Assembly: GCA_963082975.1 (NCBI GenBank)
Contig: OY720344.1
Span: 72,382,546-72,446,545 of the forward strand
Source of the DNA: Labia minor
Lineage: Eukaryota > Arthropoda > Insecta > Dermaptera > Spongiphoridae
Length of the DNA stretch: 64,000 nt
Reading direction: 5' to 3'
In this document: positions 1-12,123 of the stretch, piece by piece
Layout: each line of letters opens with the position of its first letter
Numbering within the stretch: position 1 is the stretch's first letter
Program-made: the position numbers and the translations under genes
The notes under the pieces: model-generated
Told to the model about the DNA's origin: nothing
What the model saw: only the letters and a program-made list of their open reading frames with translations
The model's database searches: none

Positions 1-1926
1 ATAAATTTTATTTGTATTATTTATTATTAAAAAGGATTCAATTCTTCTATATTTTTATCTTCACTATCCTTCTCTTAATATATAAGTATTAGTTTGTATG
101 TATACATGCGGAAGACTTCACTCCTCGGCGGAGCTAGAGGACAGTGACACCACTCACTTTATTATACAAATCACGGAAGGCGGGTCCAGGGGACGCAAAA
201 TAATAACGAATGGCCACTCAATTATAGAATTTATCGAGTCATGATGACAATTGTAGCTCTATGTAGGATCACCCACTCAAGGTCAAACTTTACTTTATCT
301 GCTTAACTTGGGGTATTAACGGAATTCGGAATTCCGTTCAATATATGCCAAGGTCGTATATTGGTAACTTGCCTTTGGTAATTATAGTATATTTTTGTTA
401 TAAAATATTTTGTAATTAAAAACAAAAAATTGCATAGATATCTCATTTGATCTCAAAAGATAATGATTTTAATTAATCCATTTTCTAACATGATCTAGTT
501 TAGGAAAAAAATAATCTTTTATATAATTTCTAGTTAACAAATAAAAATTAAGATAATTAAAAATGATATCATTCAATTTTTTAATTTCAACAATTTGCCA
601 TTTTTAAAAAATTAAATAAAATCACTTTTAAATTTTACTTTTTTTGAATCCCATTTTGTTCTATAAATAACTTTTAAAGGAATAAGATCAAACCGAGGGA
701 TATGGTGCGGTTAGTGCTATGACTTATTGGGTGCAACAGTGAAAAATTGGACCTCCCAAACAATTTAGTAAGACGAGAAATATTCATTGACCCCGACTTG
801 TATAAATATATTATTTAATTTATGTAATCTTTTAATTCTTAAAAGTTTCCTAATTAAATATTTAAACATTTTAACTTTATGAGTTTTTATTTTACATGTA
901 ATTTCCCATAAGCAATATCTCCCACGCCACCTCCACTACAATGTTAGGTTGTTAGGTATAATCTGCAAAAGTTGACTTTTTTATTTTTGTAAATTTTAGT
1001 TGTTCTTATTTTAATAATAAATCTGTAATTGATTAACCTAATAGTCCTAGGTACCATTAACACCAATAATTATGTCATAATAGGTATTAGCGTTTGGCAA
1101 AAACCCGAATTGTGCGTCATATCTCTCGGTTTTACCTTACATATTTAGTCAAATAAATGAAAGGTAAAATAAAAACAGAACATATTATAAATACATATAT
1201 AATTTAGTAAATTTTATTAATTTGCCATTCTATTCTGAAAGGGTCAATATAACTTATATAACTACAAAATTAATTGGTATTAAGGAAAATAAGAGACAAA
1301 TATTACTTTACTACATATTATTCGTCTTATGTCAGAAAAAGGAAGAAAAAAATCTTATATTATTTTTCTATTGAAAAAAATGAAAGTGAACTGAAAACGC
1401 AATCAATTACATTTCTGAAAAAAATAGTTTTATATTAAAATAATTATTTACCAATCTTTATATTTATAAATTACTTTATTTTAATATTATATTTCTTCAA
1501 AATAAATATCAACGAGAATATTTTTTTTTTCAAACACGAATTTGAATGTATTTCAAGTAATGGTTTCATTCGAATCATTGTCCTAACTTTTTTTATATGA
1601 AACACCTTGGAAAAATAAATTTTATTACGCTATTAGTTTACTTTTTATAAAATTTTTATTTCTAATAACCTTTCAGGATTTATTTATTTTTAAATTTTTT
1701 TTTAATAAAAATAATGGGATAATTATCATTTAGTGAAATTAGAAAAAAAATACCGTGCAATAAGCGATTTAAATGTTTTTGAATCAAATAAGAAATTGTG
1801 TCAATATTTTCTTTATTTTCTTGGTCTATTAAACTTTAAGCTATTAAAATTGTTACAAAAAATAAATAATCACTTCATATTTTGAAAATACTATAGAAAT
1901 ATAACATTTTAAAATTTAAGAAATAA
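1..1926. other. AT-rich intergenic DNA, no gene recognised
   Basis: No ORF of note on either strand. Bases 105-370 are less AT-rich than the rest and contain a near-palindrome around 318-338 (AACGGAATT / AATTCCGTT). A second more mixed block lies at about 680-780. Neither shows splice sites flanking a convincing reading frame. Confidence 0.6.
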
Positions 1927-2770
1927 TCTATATATATATATAAAACAATACCATCCCTTCCTATCGTCGGTCGATAAAAAGGTTTTGTCTGCACATTTCT
2001 CAGAATTTAAAAAAATTTGCACATCTTCGCGTTTCATGACCTCTAGAATCCAAAAGTGTCTCTAGGATTTTGACGTCTATCTGTCTGTTCGGAAATTCTG
2101 ACGTTTTAGACTCAAAATTCGATGAAATATTCTTACTTATCTCTATTTGAACATATACTATAAATTTTATTAATATCTACAATAACAGAAATTAATTTTA
2201 CATGTTGTCATTTAGCAACGCAAAGATTATAATACAAAGAATGTTTATAATATTTATATTATTATGTCTATTTTTCTAATATTGCCCTTTTTAAATTATT
2301 TAACACACTAAAAACATTCACATTGCGACTTTATAACTTCTTTTAATTTTTAAGATTATAGGAATAAATAATTTTAATTTTGATCTCATAATTGGATTTT
2401 CACGTAAGTTTTTAATATGGACGTGTAATGTAGTAAGATACGTAAGAAATATGGGAGAAGGGTGAAACACAGGATAGGGACATTTGGAGAAATGTGGATG
2501 TTGCGGCCAAGAACTTTCGAGTCCGAAGAGCTCATAGATAAATAGATAGATAGATATAACATATACAATAATAATATATAATTAATTTACGGATTAAATT
2601 AAAATATATTTTAAATAAGAATACAAAAACAAATGAATGTTTTATGTAATAAACTGATTGAAACAAAATGGATGAAAACCTTTTACATATAAACTTTCAA
2701 CCAAATATTACACTGGGAGTAAAGGGAGCAGAGTCGTGTGAAGAATGCCGAAGGCGGTCTGAGCAGCTAG
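1927..2770 (+). mobile_element. Helitron copy H1, non-autonomous, with LINE 3' tail inside
   Basis: The element begins TC at 1927 after an A and ends CTAG at 2770 before a T, the expected Helitron insertion between A and T. The last ~30 bases hold a short hairpin (GAATGCCGAAGGCGGTC) followed by TGAGCAGCTAG, as in the other copies here. The 5' part shares with them TATATATAAAA, then GTCTGCACATT and TTCGCGTTTCATGACCTCTAGAATCC. Bases 2440-2567 encode the very end of a LINE reverse-transcriptase ORF (DRDIWRNVD.AAKNF type) followed by GATA repeats. There is no Rep/helicase gene, so the copy is non-autonomous. Near its 5' end (1944-1978) it carries a short fragment of repeat family B. Confidence 0.75.
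2440..2567 (+). pseudogene. LINE reverse-transcriptase C-terminal tail plus (GATA)n
   Basis: Remnant of the C-terminal end of a non-LTR retrotransposon ORF2. The reading frame (AQDRDxWRNVVxAAKNFRV type) matches better-preserved copies at 28.5 kb and 37.5 kb. It ends in an imperfect GATA run that looks like the LINE's own 3' microsatellite tail. It lies inside Helitron H1. Confidence 0.6.
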
Positions 2771-4055
2771 TTCAATTATAAAAATGTATATTCTTTATGA
2801 AAAATAATTTTGATTCTCTTAAAAAGTTTTATTGTCCAATACTTTCAGTCAGGAACACTAGATAACAAAATATTTTTAATACTATATATATTTATATGAA
2901 GCATAATGTTATAAAAAATTCTCTAATATATATATAATATGTGTGTCATAATAAAAAAAATTATTATTAAAACAATGGAGAATTTAACTAATTGGATTTG
3001 ATATCTATATCTATTATTAATAATACTCTCTCTCTTGATATATTGTATTTTGTATTAAATGAAAGTATTTTTTAAAAATATCTACAACACTTATACTTGG
3101 GTAAATATAAAATTTAAAAATTTCTATTAAATTTAAAAAATAATATTAATTAAAAATAAATCATTGAAAACGAAATATATATTTAATTATTCAATTTTCT
3201 AGATCTATAATGTTAAATAATATACCTCAATGTAATGTAATTATTTTTAATAAAAGAAGAAATATATTAATAATTTGTTATTAAAAAGGAGATGATGACT
3301 ATTTCTTTTAAAATCTTCTGATCTTGATGGTAAATAAAATAAACATTAAAATATATGAATATTTGACATATATGATTATAATTCTAAGAAATGTGAAATG
3401 GCATAAAGTATGAATTGATTATTGATTTTTGAGAAAAAATCGAGTCACGTAAATGGGTAGAGGTCTGAATATGTTTCCTTACTGGTAGTGAAGCCAAATT
3501 CGCATTCATATTGCCTTGAGTATAGACATCGACTCAATCCTAGCAGGATAATCAAACAATTGATGTAATTCTATTATTAGACCCTCTAACACTTATTCAA
3601 GTTAGAGTAATTTTTCATTCTAATTCTTAAATTCGCTGGATGAGGTCTTCGAATCTGTGAGAGCGGAAGCTAATCTATTTTTGGAAATGTTTTTTGAGGC
3701 CACAAGGCTAAAGACCCAAATGTATAGACATTTGTACGTATGTATTCCATGTATAATCGAATATCTTATATATATACATATATGGTATTATATTTAAATA
3801 TTTAACTTCATTATTTTTTTTTACAAATATAAATGATAATTAAATTCAATTTATTATAAAAAAATAAAATAAATAAAATATTAAAAATTTCTACTTTTCA
3901 TAAATAAAAAAAAAATATATTAAGAAATGTGATCTAATTGTTTCATTAAATTAATTTAAAAGAAATTTTTAGAATATATTATTCAATATAGGTAAATAGT
4001 AATTGATTAATTTTTGATTTATTATATTTTATGGAATTGTTAAAATTAATATTTT
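2771..4055. other. AT-rich intergenic DNA
   Basis: Nothing recognisable as a gene. Bases 3430-3720 are less AT-rich, but all frames are interrupted and no splice-site pair frames an exon. Confidence 0.55.
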
Positions 4056-4400
4056 TACCGACCGACGATAGTCAGGGAGGTATTGTTTTCACACCAAATT
4101 TAACATCTGGAGATTTTTTTATATATCTCCACAAATCATGCACTTTGTATTGGTTTTATCCTGGGGAAAATCATCTTCATTAATTTTTTCTTAATTTAAA
4201 ATTATATGACGTCACAGCCAGCTCTTACTTATATATGTATTATAAATAAAATAGAATTTAAAATATTTATTTTATATCCATATCTGTTTTTTATTGTATT
4301 AATAGATACATTTAAATTATTTGAAATTGTTTCTGTAGCTGGAAATTAATTTACTTCAAACCGGCGGTCGGTTCTGCGCCTGGCCACATGTCAACTTATT
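4056..4400 (+). repeat. Interspersed repeat family B, copy B1 (internally deleted)
   Basis: Starts TACCGACCGACGATAG and ends near CGGTCGGTTC...GGCCACATGTCAACTT, so both ends carry ACCGACCG in inverted orientation. Other copies lie at 7122-7753 (inverted), 44088-44534 (inverted), 56101-56600 and, decayed, 41131-41310. Compared with B2 it lacks the middle (TGTCCGTCC) module. It contains the palindrome TGACGTCA at 4207-4214. No coding capacity is seen. It may be a MITE or Helitron-like non-autonomous element; the class is not settled. Confidence 0.75.
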
Positions 4401-5740
4401 TTTATTGGTTTTTATGTCACTAATTAATTTTTAGGTTTAAGTTTTGAGAAGACTACATGCTTTATTAGATAAGAATGCTGTTTGGGATCATTTTAATATT
4501 ATATAAAAAAAAATAAATAAAATATTTTTAATAAATTCTGATAGAAAAATGACAAAAAAAAATACGGTCCTAAAAAATAGTTAAATATAATAATAGAATA
4601 TATCACGGGCGTAAAATTTTTGTTGTGTAGATAATTGAAAAGTATAGAGTTTATTTTTATTATAAATAACCAATAATACAATCATTTATGGAGGCGTAGA
4701 TAATAATAGAGTTTAAACAGGATGAAGATAAATTTTATAAATTCGATCATAAATAAGAAAACAAAAAAAAAAAAAGAAATCTGTAATTGAGATATTTTGA
4801 ATAATTAATATAGTAGAGTATATAATAAAATTTGATAAGTTCAAGGAAAAGAGATAAATCAATGAATCAGTGGGAGAAGGATGGTATTATATTATTATAT
4901 TACATAGCAATATAAGGATAACAAAAATACAGTAATATACATGAATTTCACAGCCATTCTTTTATCATTCAGATTAAACTGAAACTGGATTTTATTTATA
5001 AGATATCTAATCTGTATCCCATTCCGAAAATTCAGATAATTTTAGATTTTTTAATCTTTTCTTTATAAACTATGTGAATGATCAGTTAATTAACCTAATC
5101 CGTCCCAAGACTATGTTCCCGAATTGTTCGTTAACCGATCATCGATTTACCATTAATTTTTATGTGAAATCGATTAATTAGTTCTTGCTATCCCAAAATT
5201 TGTGACATTACTTCGCAGTTTCTTCTTTCTGCACTATCAGACTCACCCTGAATTAATATATGTTTAATTCCAAAAAAAAAATTTTCAAATCAATCTGTGG
5301 TTGCCTTGAATTCTAATTCCCGACGAATTTGTAGTTGGTTCTTTCAATTTCTCAAAATTTTCTCAAGCCTTCCCTTCAATGATATTCATACTCTAGTTAC
5401 TTCTCATATCATTTATCCAAACTAAAAGTAACCTTTCCATTTTTTCATGGATGGCCTCTCTTTTGCTTCGCAGATGTAATTTTCGTTAGCAGCTTCGTTT
5501 CCTTTAGCTGTATTAGTCTTCTTGATGATATCTTTGTAAGCAAATATTGTGCATACCCGCCAAGCATAATAGTACAAGATCATTTTATTGGTATCCTAAA
5601 CTTTTTTCAGAGATCACTTAATTACTGTTGTATTAAATATATATTATAATAATAGATTTTCTCTTTTTATAATAAAGGGTTTAGAAAAGCTCATAAGCAC
5701 AAAAAAAAATTTATAGGATCAAAAACCAACTAGTGTGTGT
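4401..5740. other. AT-rich intergenic DNA
   Basis: Only short chance frames. Bases 5090-5560 are slightly less AT-rich but show no recognisable product. Confidence 0.5.
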
Positions 5741-5878
5741 GCCGTAGGCAAATGGCAATTTTAGGAAAATAGCATTTGCCGACATATTGGAATGAAATAA
5801 TAGTTGAAGCTATTGGCCAGGTAAATGACTTTTGCCTAGGCAAATGTTATTTTCCTAAAATTGCCATTTATCTACGAC
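5741..5878. mobile_element. Short inverted-repeat element (MITE-like hairpin)
   Basis: Two 40-base arms, 5741-5780 and 5839-5878, are inverted copies with about 4 mismatches; the shared core is AAATGGCAATTTTAGGAAAA. They are separated by 58 bases. The whole could fold into a long hairpin. It looks like a small MITE. No clear target duplication was found, and no second copy was noticed in the window. The small ORF across it is a by-product. Confidence 0.6.
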
Positions 5879-7121
5879 ATGTACAATTGACAAAGTTTCG
5901 GCGCACATTAGCTACGCTTCTGTATATGACAACCCAGGAAACTGACTCTGTATATGATTAAAATCTAATACAAGTTTAATTTTTTTATGTAGTTTTCAAA
6001 ATATTAGTTAACTTAATATTGAAGCATACATAATAAAGTTAGTAAAAAAAGAGTTAATTTTTGAAAATCATCAAAATTTGATATCATTTCCTGAGAAACC
6101 GGAAATGTGGTTTTTGTTTTGAGTGAAGACAATTATTATTTAAGGTGATATATTCAAACATATTATTTAAATATATTCAAACAAAGAAAAAATTGTTAAT
6201 ATTATCTTAAAATTTATATTGAAATGTACTTATGTATATACTTCTACCACAGAGCATCCATACTTATAATATAGAACATATCATTATATTCTATATTATA
6301 TATACTATTTTGAGAGTGATTTTATTATTTCAAATATCAATAAATTTTGAAGATTTCCAATTAACTAAATAGAAGTAAGTTTTGAAATTTAATTTAATAA
6401 GTATATTCGAGAAATTATTACATATTTATTAGGTCAAATTTATTGGTCGTTAATTGACTTAACTCTTTTAGAAAAATAATTGAAACATTCTTCATGTTAC
6501 AGGAAACGGAAATTTTTTTAAAAGATAAAACTCATTATATAATGTTAAATAATCAATCTCCATTAGTCTTTCATTGTTAATTATACATTAGTGTAGTATA
6601 ATATTCACTATACTAAATATAAGCTTAATTCTACACGTATGAGAGGATAGAACTAATAATTCATTTAATTATGGCGATGCTATGCGTAGAAAATTGACAC
6701 GATATTAATTAATTTTCTTTTCTTTTTTTAACATAATATAAAAGCTAATATATTATTATTATAGTACGTCAGAAGTAATAAGGATTTTTTTCTATTTAAT
6801 AATAAGTGATTAATAAATACCATTTTAAATAAACATTATATATATATGTTCAATATATTTAATTTATTTATATATTCAAATTAAAATTATCTCTATTATT
6901 TAAATTTAAATTCTTGTAGAATAATATACATTAATCTGTTTTAATAAATATTTTTTTTTTTAAAAAATGACCAACTAATATCTAAGTACATTAACATTTC
7001 AAATGTTAATATTATTTATGTTTGTTCAATTTTAACGATTATAATTGAAAAATAATTCTAAACAGTTCGTTCTCACGAACATCATTTACAAATGACAATG
7101 TAAAATATAATCATAGGAAAT
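5879..7121. other. AT-rich intergenic DNA
   Basis: No gene, RNA or repeat recognised; long A/T homopolymers only. Confidence 0.5.
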
Positions 7122-7753
7122 AAGTTGACCTGTGGCCAGGTCCGAACCGACCGACGGTTTGAAATAAATTAATTTCCAGCTACAGAAACAATTTCAAATA
7201 ATTTTAATATATCTATTAATGTAATAAAAAACAGATATGGATATAACATAAATATTTTTAATTTTATTTTATTTATAATATATATGTAAGACCAGGCTGT
7301 GACGTCATGAATGGCTGGATGACGTTATATAATTTTCATTAAGAAAAAACTAATAAAGATGATTTTTCTCGAGTATAAAACCAATGCAAAGTGAATGATT
7401 CGTGATGATATGTAAAAAATCTCCTCATGTGAAATTTGGTATGAAAATAACCCTTCCCTTCCTATCGTCGATCGCTAATACTACCACTTCCGGTTTCCGG
7501 ATTTGCACCAAAAGTTGATCAAATCATCCCACTGATGCATTAAGTAAATATACCAAATTTCATCAAAATCGGTTCAGCCGTTCAGGATGTACACATCTAT
7601 ACGGGCGGGCGGACGGACGGATGGACAGACATCATGCTAAAAATACTTTTTTCTGTTAAGAAAATGCATGATTCGTGGAGATATGTAAAAATCTCCACAT
7701 GTGAAATTTGGTGTGAAAATAATACCTCCCTTACTATCGTCGGTCGGTAAAAA
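7122..7753 (-). repeat. Interspersed repeat family B, copy B2 (most complete)
   Basis: The longest copy of family B, inverted relative to B1. From the left it holds AAGTTGACCTGTGGCCAGG, ACCGACCGACGG, an AT-rich stretch with TGACGTCA (7300-7307), the segment CCACTTCCGGTTTCCGG, then CCAAATTTCATCAAAATCGG and TTCAGCCGTTCAGGATG. A GGACGGACGG run and TACTATCGTCGGTCGGTAA close the right end. ACCGACCGACG near both ends gives imperfect terminal inverted repeats. There is no transposase frame; the small frame at 7597-7851 is a shadow of the simple repeat. Confidence 0.8.
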
Positions 7754-8475
7754 CAGAGAACAGAGATATAAAATAATTTTTGTTTAAGACATACAACAAA
7801 AAAGTTTTTAAAAAAGAGAATTGTCATTTTTACACAATTAATTTTTACCAAGATATTAAAATTTTGTGAAAATAAATATACCTGGTTTCAATGAAATTTC
7901 GAATTTCAAAATATACATCTTTCCAGAATAATAAATCCTATAAAAAAAGAATAATTAAATCAGTATTTAAATATTTTAGCCATTAAAAATATTAAATTTT
8001 TAAATTTAAAATTTAGTATTTTATGTAAATTTATAAAAAAAAAGATTAAATAATTCTAGTCTATTGCATAATTGAAGGAATTAATTTTCATTTAATATTT
8101 TTTTTAAATTAATTTATTCATATATAAAATATCAATTATTTTTCTTCTTGTTTCAAGTTTTCTTGGTATAAGTACTTAAAAAAAGAATACACAATTAAAA
8201 AGAGACAAATATTTGTATTATTTTAAGCAAAACCATATATTAATAAATATTCTACAATGTCAAATAATGAATTTCATTATAAAAATTTATTTTTAAAATT
8301 AATCATATATTTTTTTTAAAAAGTAATCATTATTCGTTAAAACCTCATATTTTTACAAAGAAGTCAATTTTATGTTCACGGAACTCATTTATGATGGTTA
8401 AAATCAAAATGTCATCCTATTTCTAGGAATGTCCGAAGAATTGCAAATGCCAAATTGTTCAATTACATAGTCTTA

Positions 8476-8507
<32 letters not shown>

Positions 8508-9203
8508 ATTCATTTCGCAATTTATTTTTGGACATGGTCAATTTATCAATTTTTTTTTTACTGTCATGCAAAATTTATTTATAAATATTATTAGTAAAAA
8601 AATTCCATTTTTGTCTATTTTAAATAATATACATATAAGGATGTCTAGAAGGATTATTTTTTATAATTTGCATTTATTGTTTTCATATGCAAATATTTTC
8701 AGGGTGAGCAGCAAACCGAAAAATATTATATATTTTTTTTTTATTATCGACTTAATATAAATTTCTCTTTTTATGATAATCAATTAAAGAGAAATAGATT
8801 TTACTTTTAGCAAAGAATACCAAATTATTCATGCTAAATTATGTAATTTTCTTTTATCTTTTAAAACTCTTTTTTTAATATATATACTTCTTTTTTTTTG
8901 GCAATACTGACCTCGAAAATAATTTTTTCGCGTATTACTTACTTATCGTATTTTTCCAACACGATGTATATGGATACTAAGTGTACCACCAATTTTTCTT
9001 CTATTATTGTCACCAAACTTATCTCTATCGAATTAGAATTATTTTTTAAAAAAATTAAAAATCATATTTGAAAATGTTGTTTATAATAAATTGATTAATT
9101 AAATTAAAGGTATACTTTGAGTGTCAAATATAATAAGGAGAATAATAATTAATATTCCAGGTTGAGTAGTCAATAAGATGGTTAGATAATAATTAAGCTA
9201 TTA
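7754..9203. other. AT-rich intergenic DNA with (TA)n run
   Basis: No supported gene. An uninterrupted TA microsatellite lies at 8475-8501. The 101-codon frame starting there is made of low-complexity F/I/N/Y codons and is not credible as a protein. Confidence 0.5.
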
Positions 9204-9218
9204 TTGAAACTTATACAA

Positions 9219-9497
9219 ATGATTGATAAAAGAACACAGGAAAATATAGGATTTGTTAATCAATACGATATAAGCCACTCTGGCTTAAGTAAGGTTTGGT
9301 TTGAAACAAATAAAAAAATAGAAGATTGCACTTTAATGTTAACCGTACAAGGATCTGATCTCGTCTCTGCTCTCCTGACAACGAGCGGAGCCGGTCACAC
9401 ATTTTTGGGGCAGCTCTTTACGAGACTCTACGAGAGCCAAACCCAGTGGAAGAATTGCCCAAATTTAAAAATGACAATTTATCTTAATATTAAATAA
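9219..9497 (+). CDS. Unidentified ORF, possibly an exon or a captured fragment
   Basis: An open frame of 92 codons from the ATG. The second half (about 9340-9460) is clearly richer in G+C than its surroundings and reads GSDLVSALLTTSGAGHTFLG, unlike the F/I/K/N/Y-rich chance frames nearby. I do not recognise the product, and it has no obvious signal peptide, membrane span or domain motif. No convincing upstream acceptor or Kozak context was seen. It may be an exon of a gene, part of a transposon, or chance. Confidence 0.2.
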   Translation: MIDKRTQENIGFVNQYDISHSGLSKVWFETNKKIEDCTLMLTVQGSDLVSALLTTSGAGHTFLGQLFTRLYESQTQWKNCPNLKMTIYLNIK

Positions 9498-10936
9498 ATT
9501 CTAATTGATTGAATAAGTTTCACCCGTTACATGTTACTTTTGATTAAAGAATTTTTCAAAAAACAGAATTTATTCATACCCTTGTAATGACAATGACCAG
9601 GTCTCACACCCGCATTAAAGACATGAGAAAAAAATTATTTGATATATTTTCCAATTTAATTTTTCTTTAAAACTGAAACAAAATGACAACGGAAATGATT
9701 TATTATAAAAGTCTAGAAAGATTTTGATCTATCTTTATTTATTTAATTGAATTTTATATTTGAATATAATATATATCTATTATAATAATAAGATCATGAT
9801 ATAATTATTTTTACTATTGTCACAGCAATTTATCATTATCACCTTCAAGGATTTTTATTATTTAACTTGATGATTAAATTCTGGGTGTGGGAAAATAAAA
9901 TAACTTCTTTCGTATTATATAAACAATTATATCTAGTCTAGATTTCTCATTATTTTTTTTTTATTTTTTATTTAAAAAAAAGTGTATTACACAATTATAA
10001 TCTTAAACTTAACTCAAATAAATAATTTTAAAAATAAGATGATTAATATATAAATCCTATCAAGTAAGTGTCTTCAATACTTTGGAGGGGAGGAAGAGAA
10101 CTGATGCCCTTGGATGCAACCACCATCTTTACCTCCCTGTCCTGCTTGTTCTCTAAACAATGAACTCTCTAAAGTCAATTTTGATATTTTGAATAGATGA
10201 ATTTAGAAATTTCCTTATTTACTATTTACTTATCAGTATTTTATTTTTAAAATGATTTATTTATATTATTAATTATTATTTTGACTTTTTGATTAATAAA
10301 TTCATCATAATAAAGTAATAAAACTTACCTTGAGGTAAATATTTTTTAAAAATTTTATTATATTTTCAATAATTTTTTATAATAGATTATTAAATTAAGT
10401 GCATATATGTTTTTATAAATTTATTTTGTTAATTTTAAATTATTTTATATAATAATTATTTAAAATATATACAACATCGTGCTTGTTCAAATGGGTTGGG
10501 ATCCTAGGTCATAATAAAAAAATATCATTGTATAATATAAAGAATTTTCCATTTGTGGTATCTATCGAATTATCTGCCTATATACGTACACTTATAATAT
10601 ATACTATATAAAGAAAGGAAAATAAAAATAAATTCAATGATTTTTATTGACTAAATATTAAAAGACAATATAGTTAAGTTGTGGAATTTAGCTATGGAAG
10701 TGAGTCGTGTTTAATTTAAAATATATTTGTCCCCAGAATTTTACTTGGTAGAATATATAATTAAAGTTTATTTTTATATTATAATATCACTTTACAAAAA
10801 ACAAAAATATTATATAATTTCTTATGTAGAGGGGTTCTGTGAATAACTCCTATATAATAAGATTAATTTCTATATACAATGGATATATATTGATATATAG
10901 CTATTTCTAATCTTTTTATATAGGAATCTCTACAAA
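9498..10936. other. AT-rich intergenic DNA
   Basis: No gene recognised. A short mixed-composition block at 10070-10160 (GGAGGGGAGGAAGAG followed by a C-rich stretch) stands out but has no usable frame. Confidence 0.5.
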
Positions 10937-11348
10937 TCTATATATATAAAAAAGGTTTGCTCAGAATTTAAAATTTTTTGCATATCTTCGCGTTTCATGA
11001 CCTCTAGAATCCAAAAGTGACTTTAGAATTTTTCATGTCTGTCTGTCTGTCTGTCCGGAAAATAACTATTTTATAGAGTCAGAATTGGCTGAACCGATCT
11101 CTATGAAATTACATCACAATATTCTTATATACCTCTATAGTAACATAGGCTATATATTTTATTAAAATCTAATCAATAACTGCAGAAATTAATTTTTTAA
11201 AGTTAATATAATTCTCCGTGTTGTTCATTCAAGAGCATCTCACGGCTCACTGTCCCTAGCGGAATCATTTTAAACAATGAATTATCATAGCGATCCCCAA
11301 TCAAAGAATTATTATAATACTAGCTGCTCAGAGCGCCTTCGGCGCTTT

Positions 11349-11740
11349 TCACACCTAGACTCGAAAGTTCTTGGCCGCAACAACCACATTTCTCCAAGTG
11401 TCCCTATCCTGAGCCCTTGTCCCATCTCTCTTACGTCCCTTCCTACGGGTCCTTGGTTTTCCAAGCGGTCGTTTTCCAATAGGTCTCCGCACCAATATCT
11501 TTTTTCTCTCCCATTCTAGCAACGTGCCCTGCCTTTTTCTCTTTTATAACCCTAACTATTTCTGAAGATGCAGAGAGGTCATGCAATTTCTCGTTATGCA
11601 GTCTCCGCCATTCCCCGGTGACCTCATCTTTCTTTGGCCAATAAATGCGGGGAAGAATCCTATTCTCAAATACTCTGAATCTACTCTCATCTCCCAGAGT
11701 CATAGACCATGCCTCCCTCCCATATAATACAAGAGGCAAA
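11349..11740 (-). pseudogene. LINE reverse-transcriptase C-terminal fragment
   Basis: The minus-strand frame reads LYGREAWSMTLGDESRF, then FENRILPRIYWPKKDEVTGE and a VARMGEKKD stretch. This is the conserved post-RT segment of arthropod non-LTR elements (LYGCETW...RVFENR...GPKRDEVTGEWR...GHVARMGE pattern). One frameshift separates it from the terminal AQDRDTWRNVV-type tail. The catalytic RT motifs are not included. It is carried inside Helitron H3. Confidence 0.75.
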
Positions 11741-11774
11741 ATAATTGTTTTTATAGGTCATAAAATAGAGTAGG

Positions 11775-11935
11775 CTGGATCGGCAGTGCACATGGCTAGA
11801 ATGGGCGAGGAAAAATATATTGGGGGGGAGTTCGATTGGAAAACGTCCGTTTGGAAGACCAATTGTGAACAGGGTGGACAATGTAGGAAGGAACGTGAGA
11901 GAGATGGGACATGGTAGGAGTTAGATGGCTATAGC
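11775..11935 (+). pseudogene. Second LINE RT tail fragment, other subfamily
   Basis: The plus-strand translation around 11775-11925 gives KRPFGRPIVNRVDNVGRNVR, then EMGHG. This matches the GKRPLGRPxxRWVDNxxxDLREMG tail of LINE ORF2 and differs from the fragment immediately to its left on the other strand. Short, degraded and without GATA tail. Confidence 0.55.
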
Positions 11936-12123
11936 TATAGAGGTACAGGGGGCGGAGCCCCCGTCTAGGTGTGAAGAGCGCCATAGGCGCTCGGAGCAGC
12001 TAGTAATATATATAATTAATTTACTGATTAAATTAAAATATATTTTAAATAAGAACACAAAAAGAAATGAATGTTTTATGTAATATACTGATTGAAACAA
12101 AATCGATGAAAACCTTTTACTAC

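Larger units (their letters stand above)
11320..12003. mobile_element. Helitron with 3' termini at both ends (H3), nested in H2
   Basis: The left edge reads CTAGCTGCTCAGAGCGCC, the reverse complement of the Helitron 3' terminus. The right edge is the same terminus in + orientation (GGCGCTCGGAGCAGCTAG). The element sits between A (11319) and T (12004) of H2; removing it joins H2 segments that match the layout of sibling copies. It holds a LINE RT tail on the - strand (about 11349-11740) and a different LINE RT tail on the + strand (about 11775-11935). No TC 5' end is visible. It could be a fusion of two Helitrons head to head or a product of aberrant end recognition. Confidence 0.65.

Noticed and set aside
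8455..8760. 101-codon frame
   Set aside because: Starts in a TA microsatellite and is low-complexity F/I/N/Y; typical of chance frames in AT-rich DNA.
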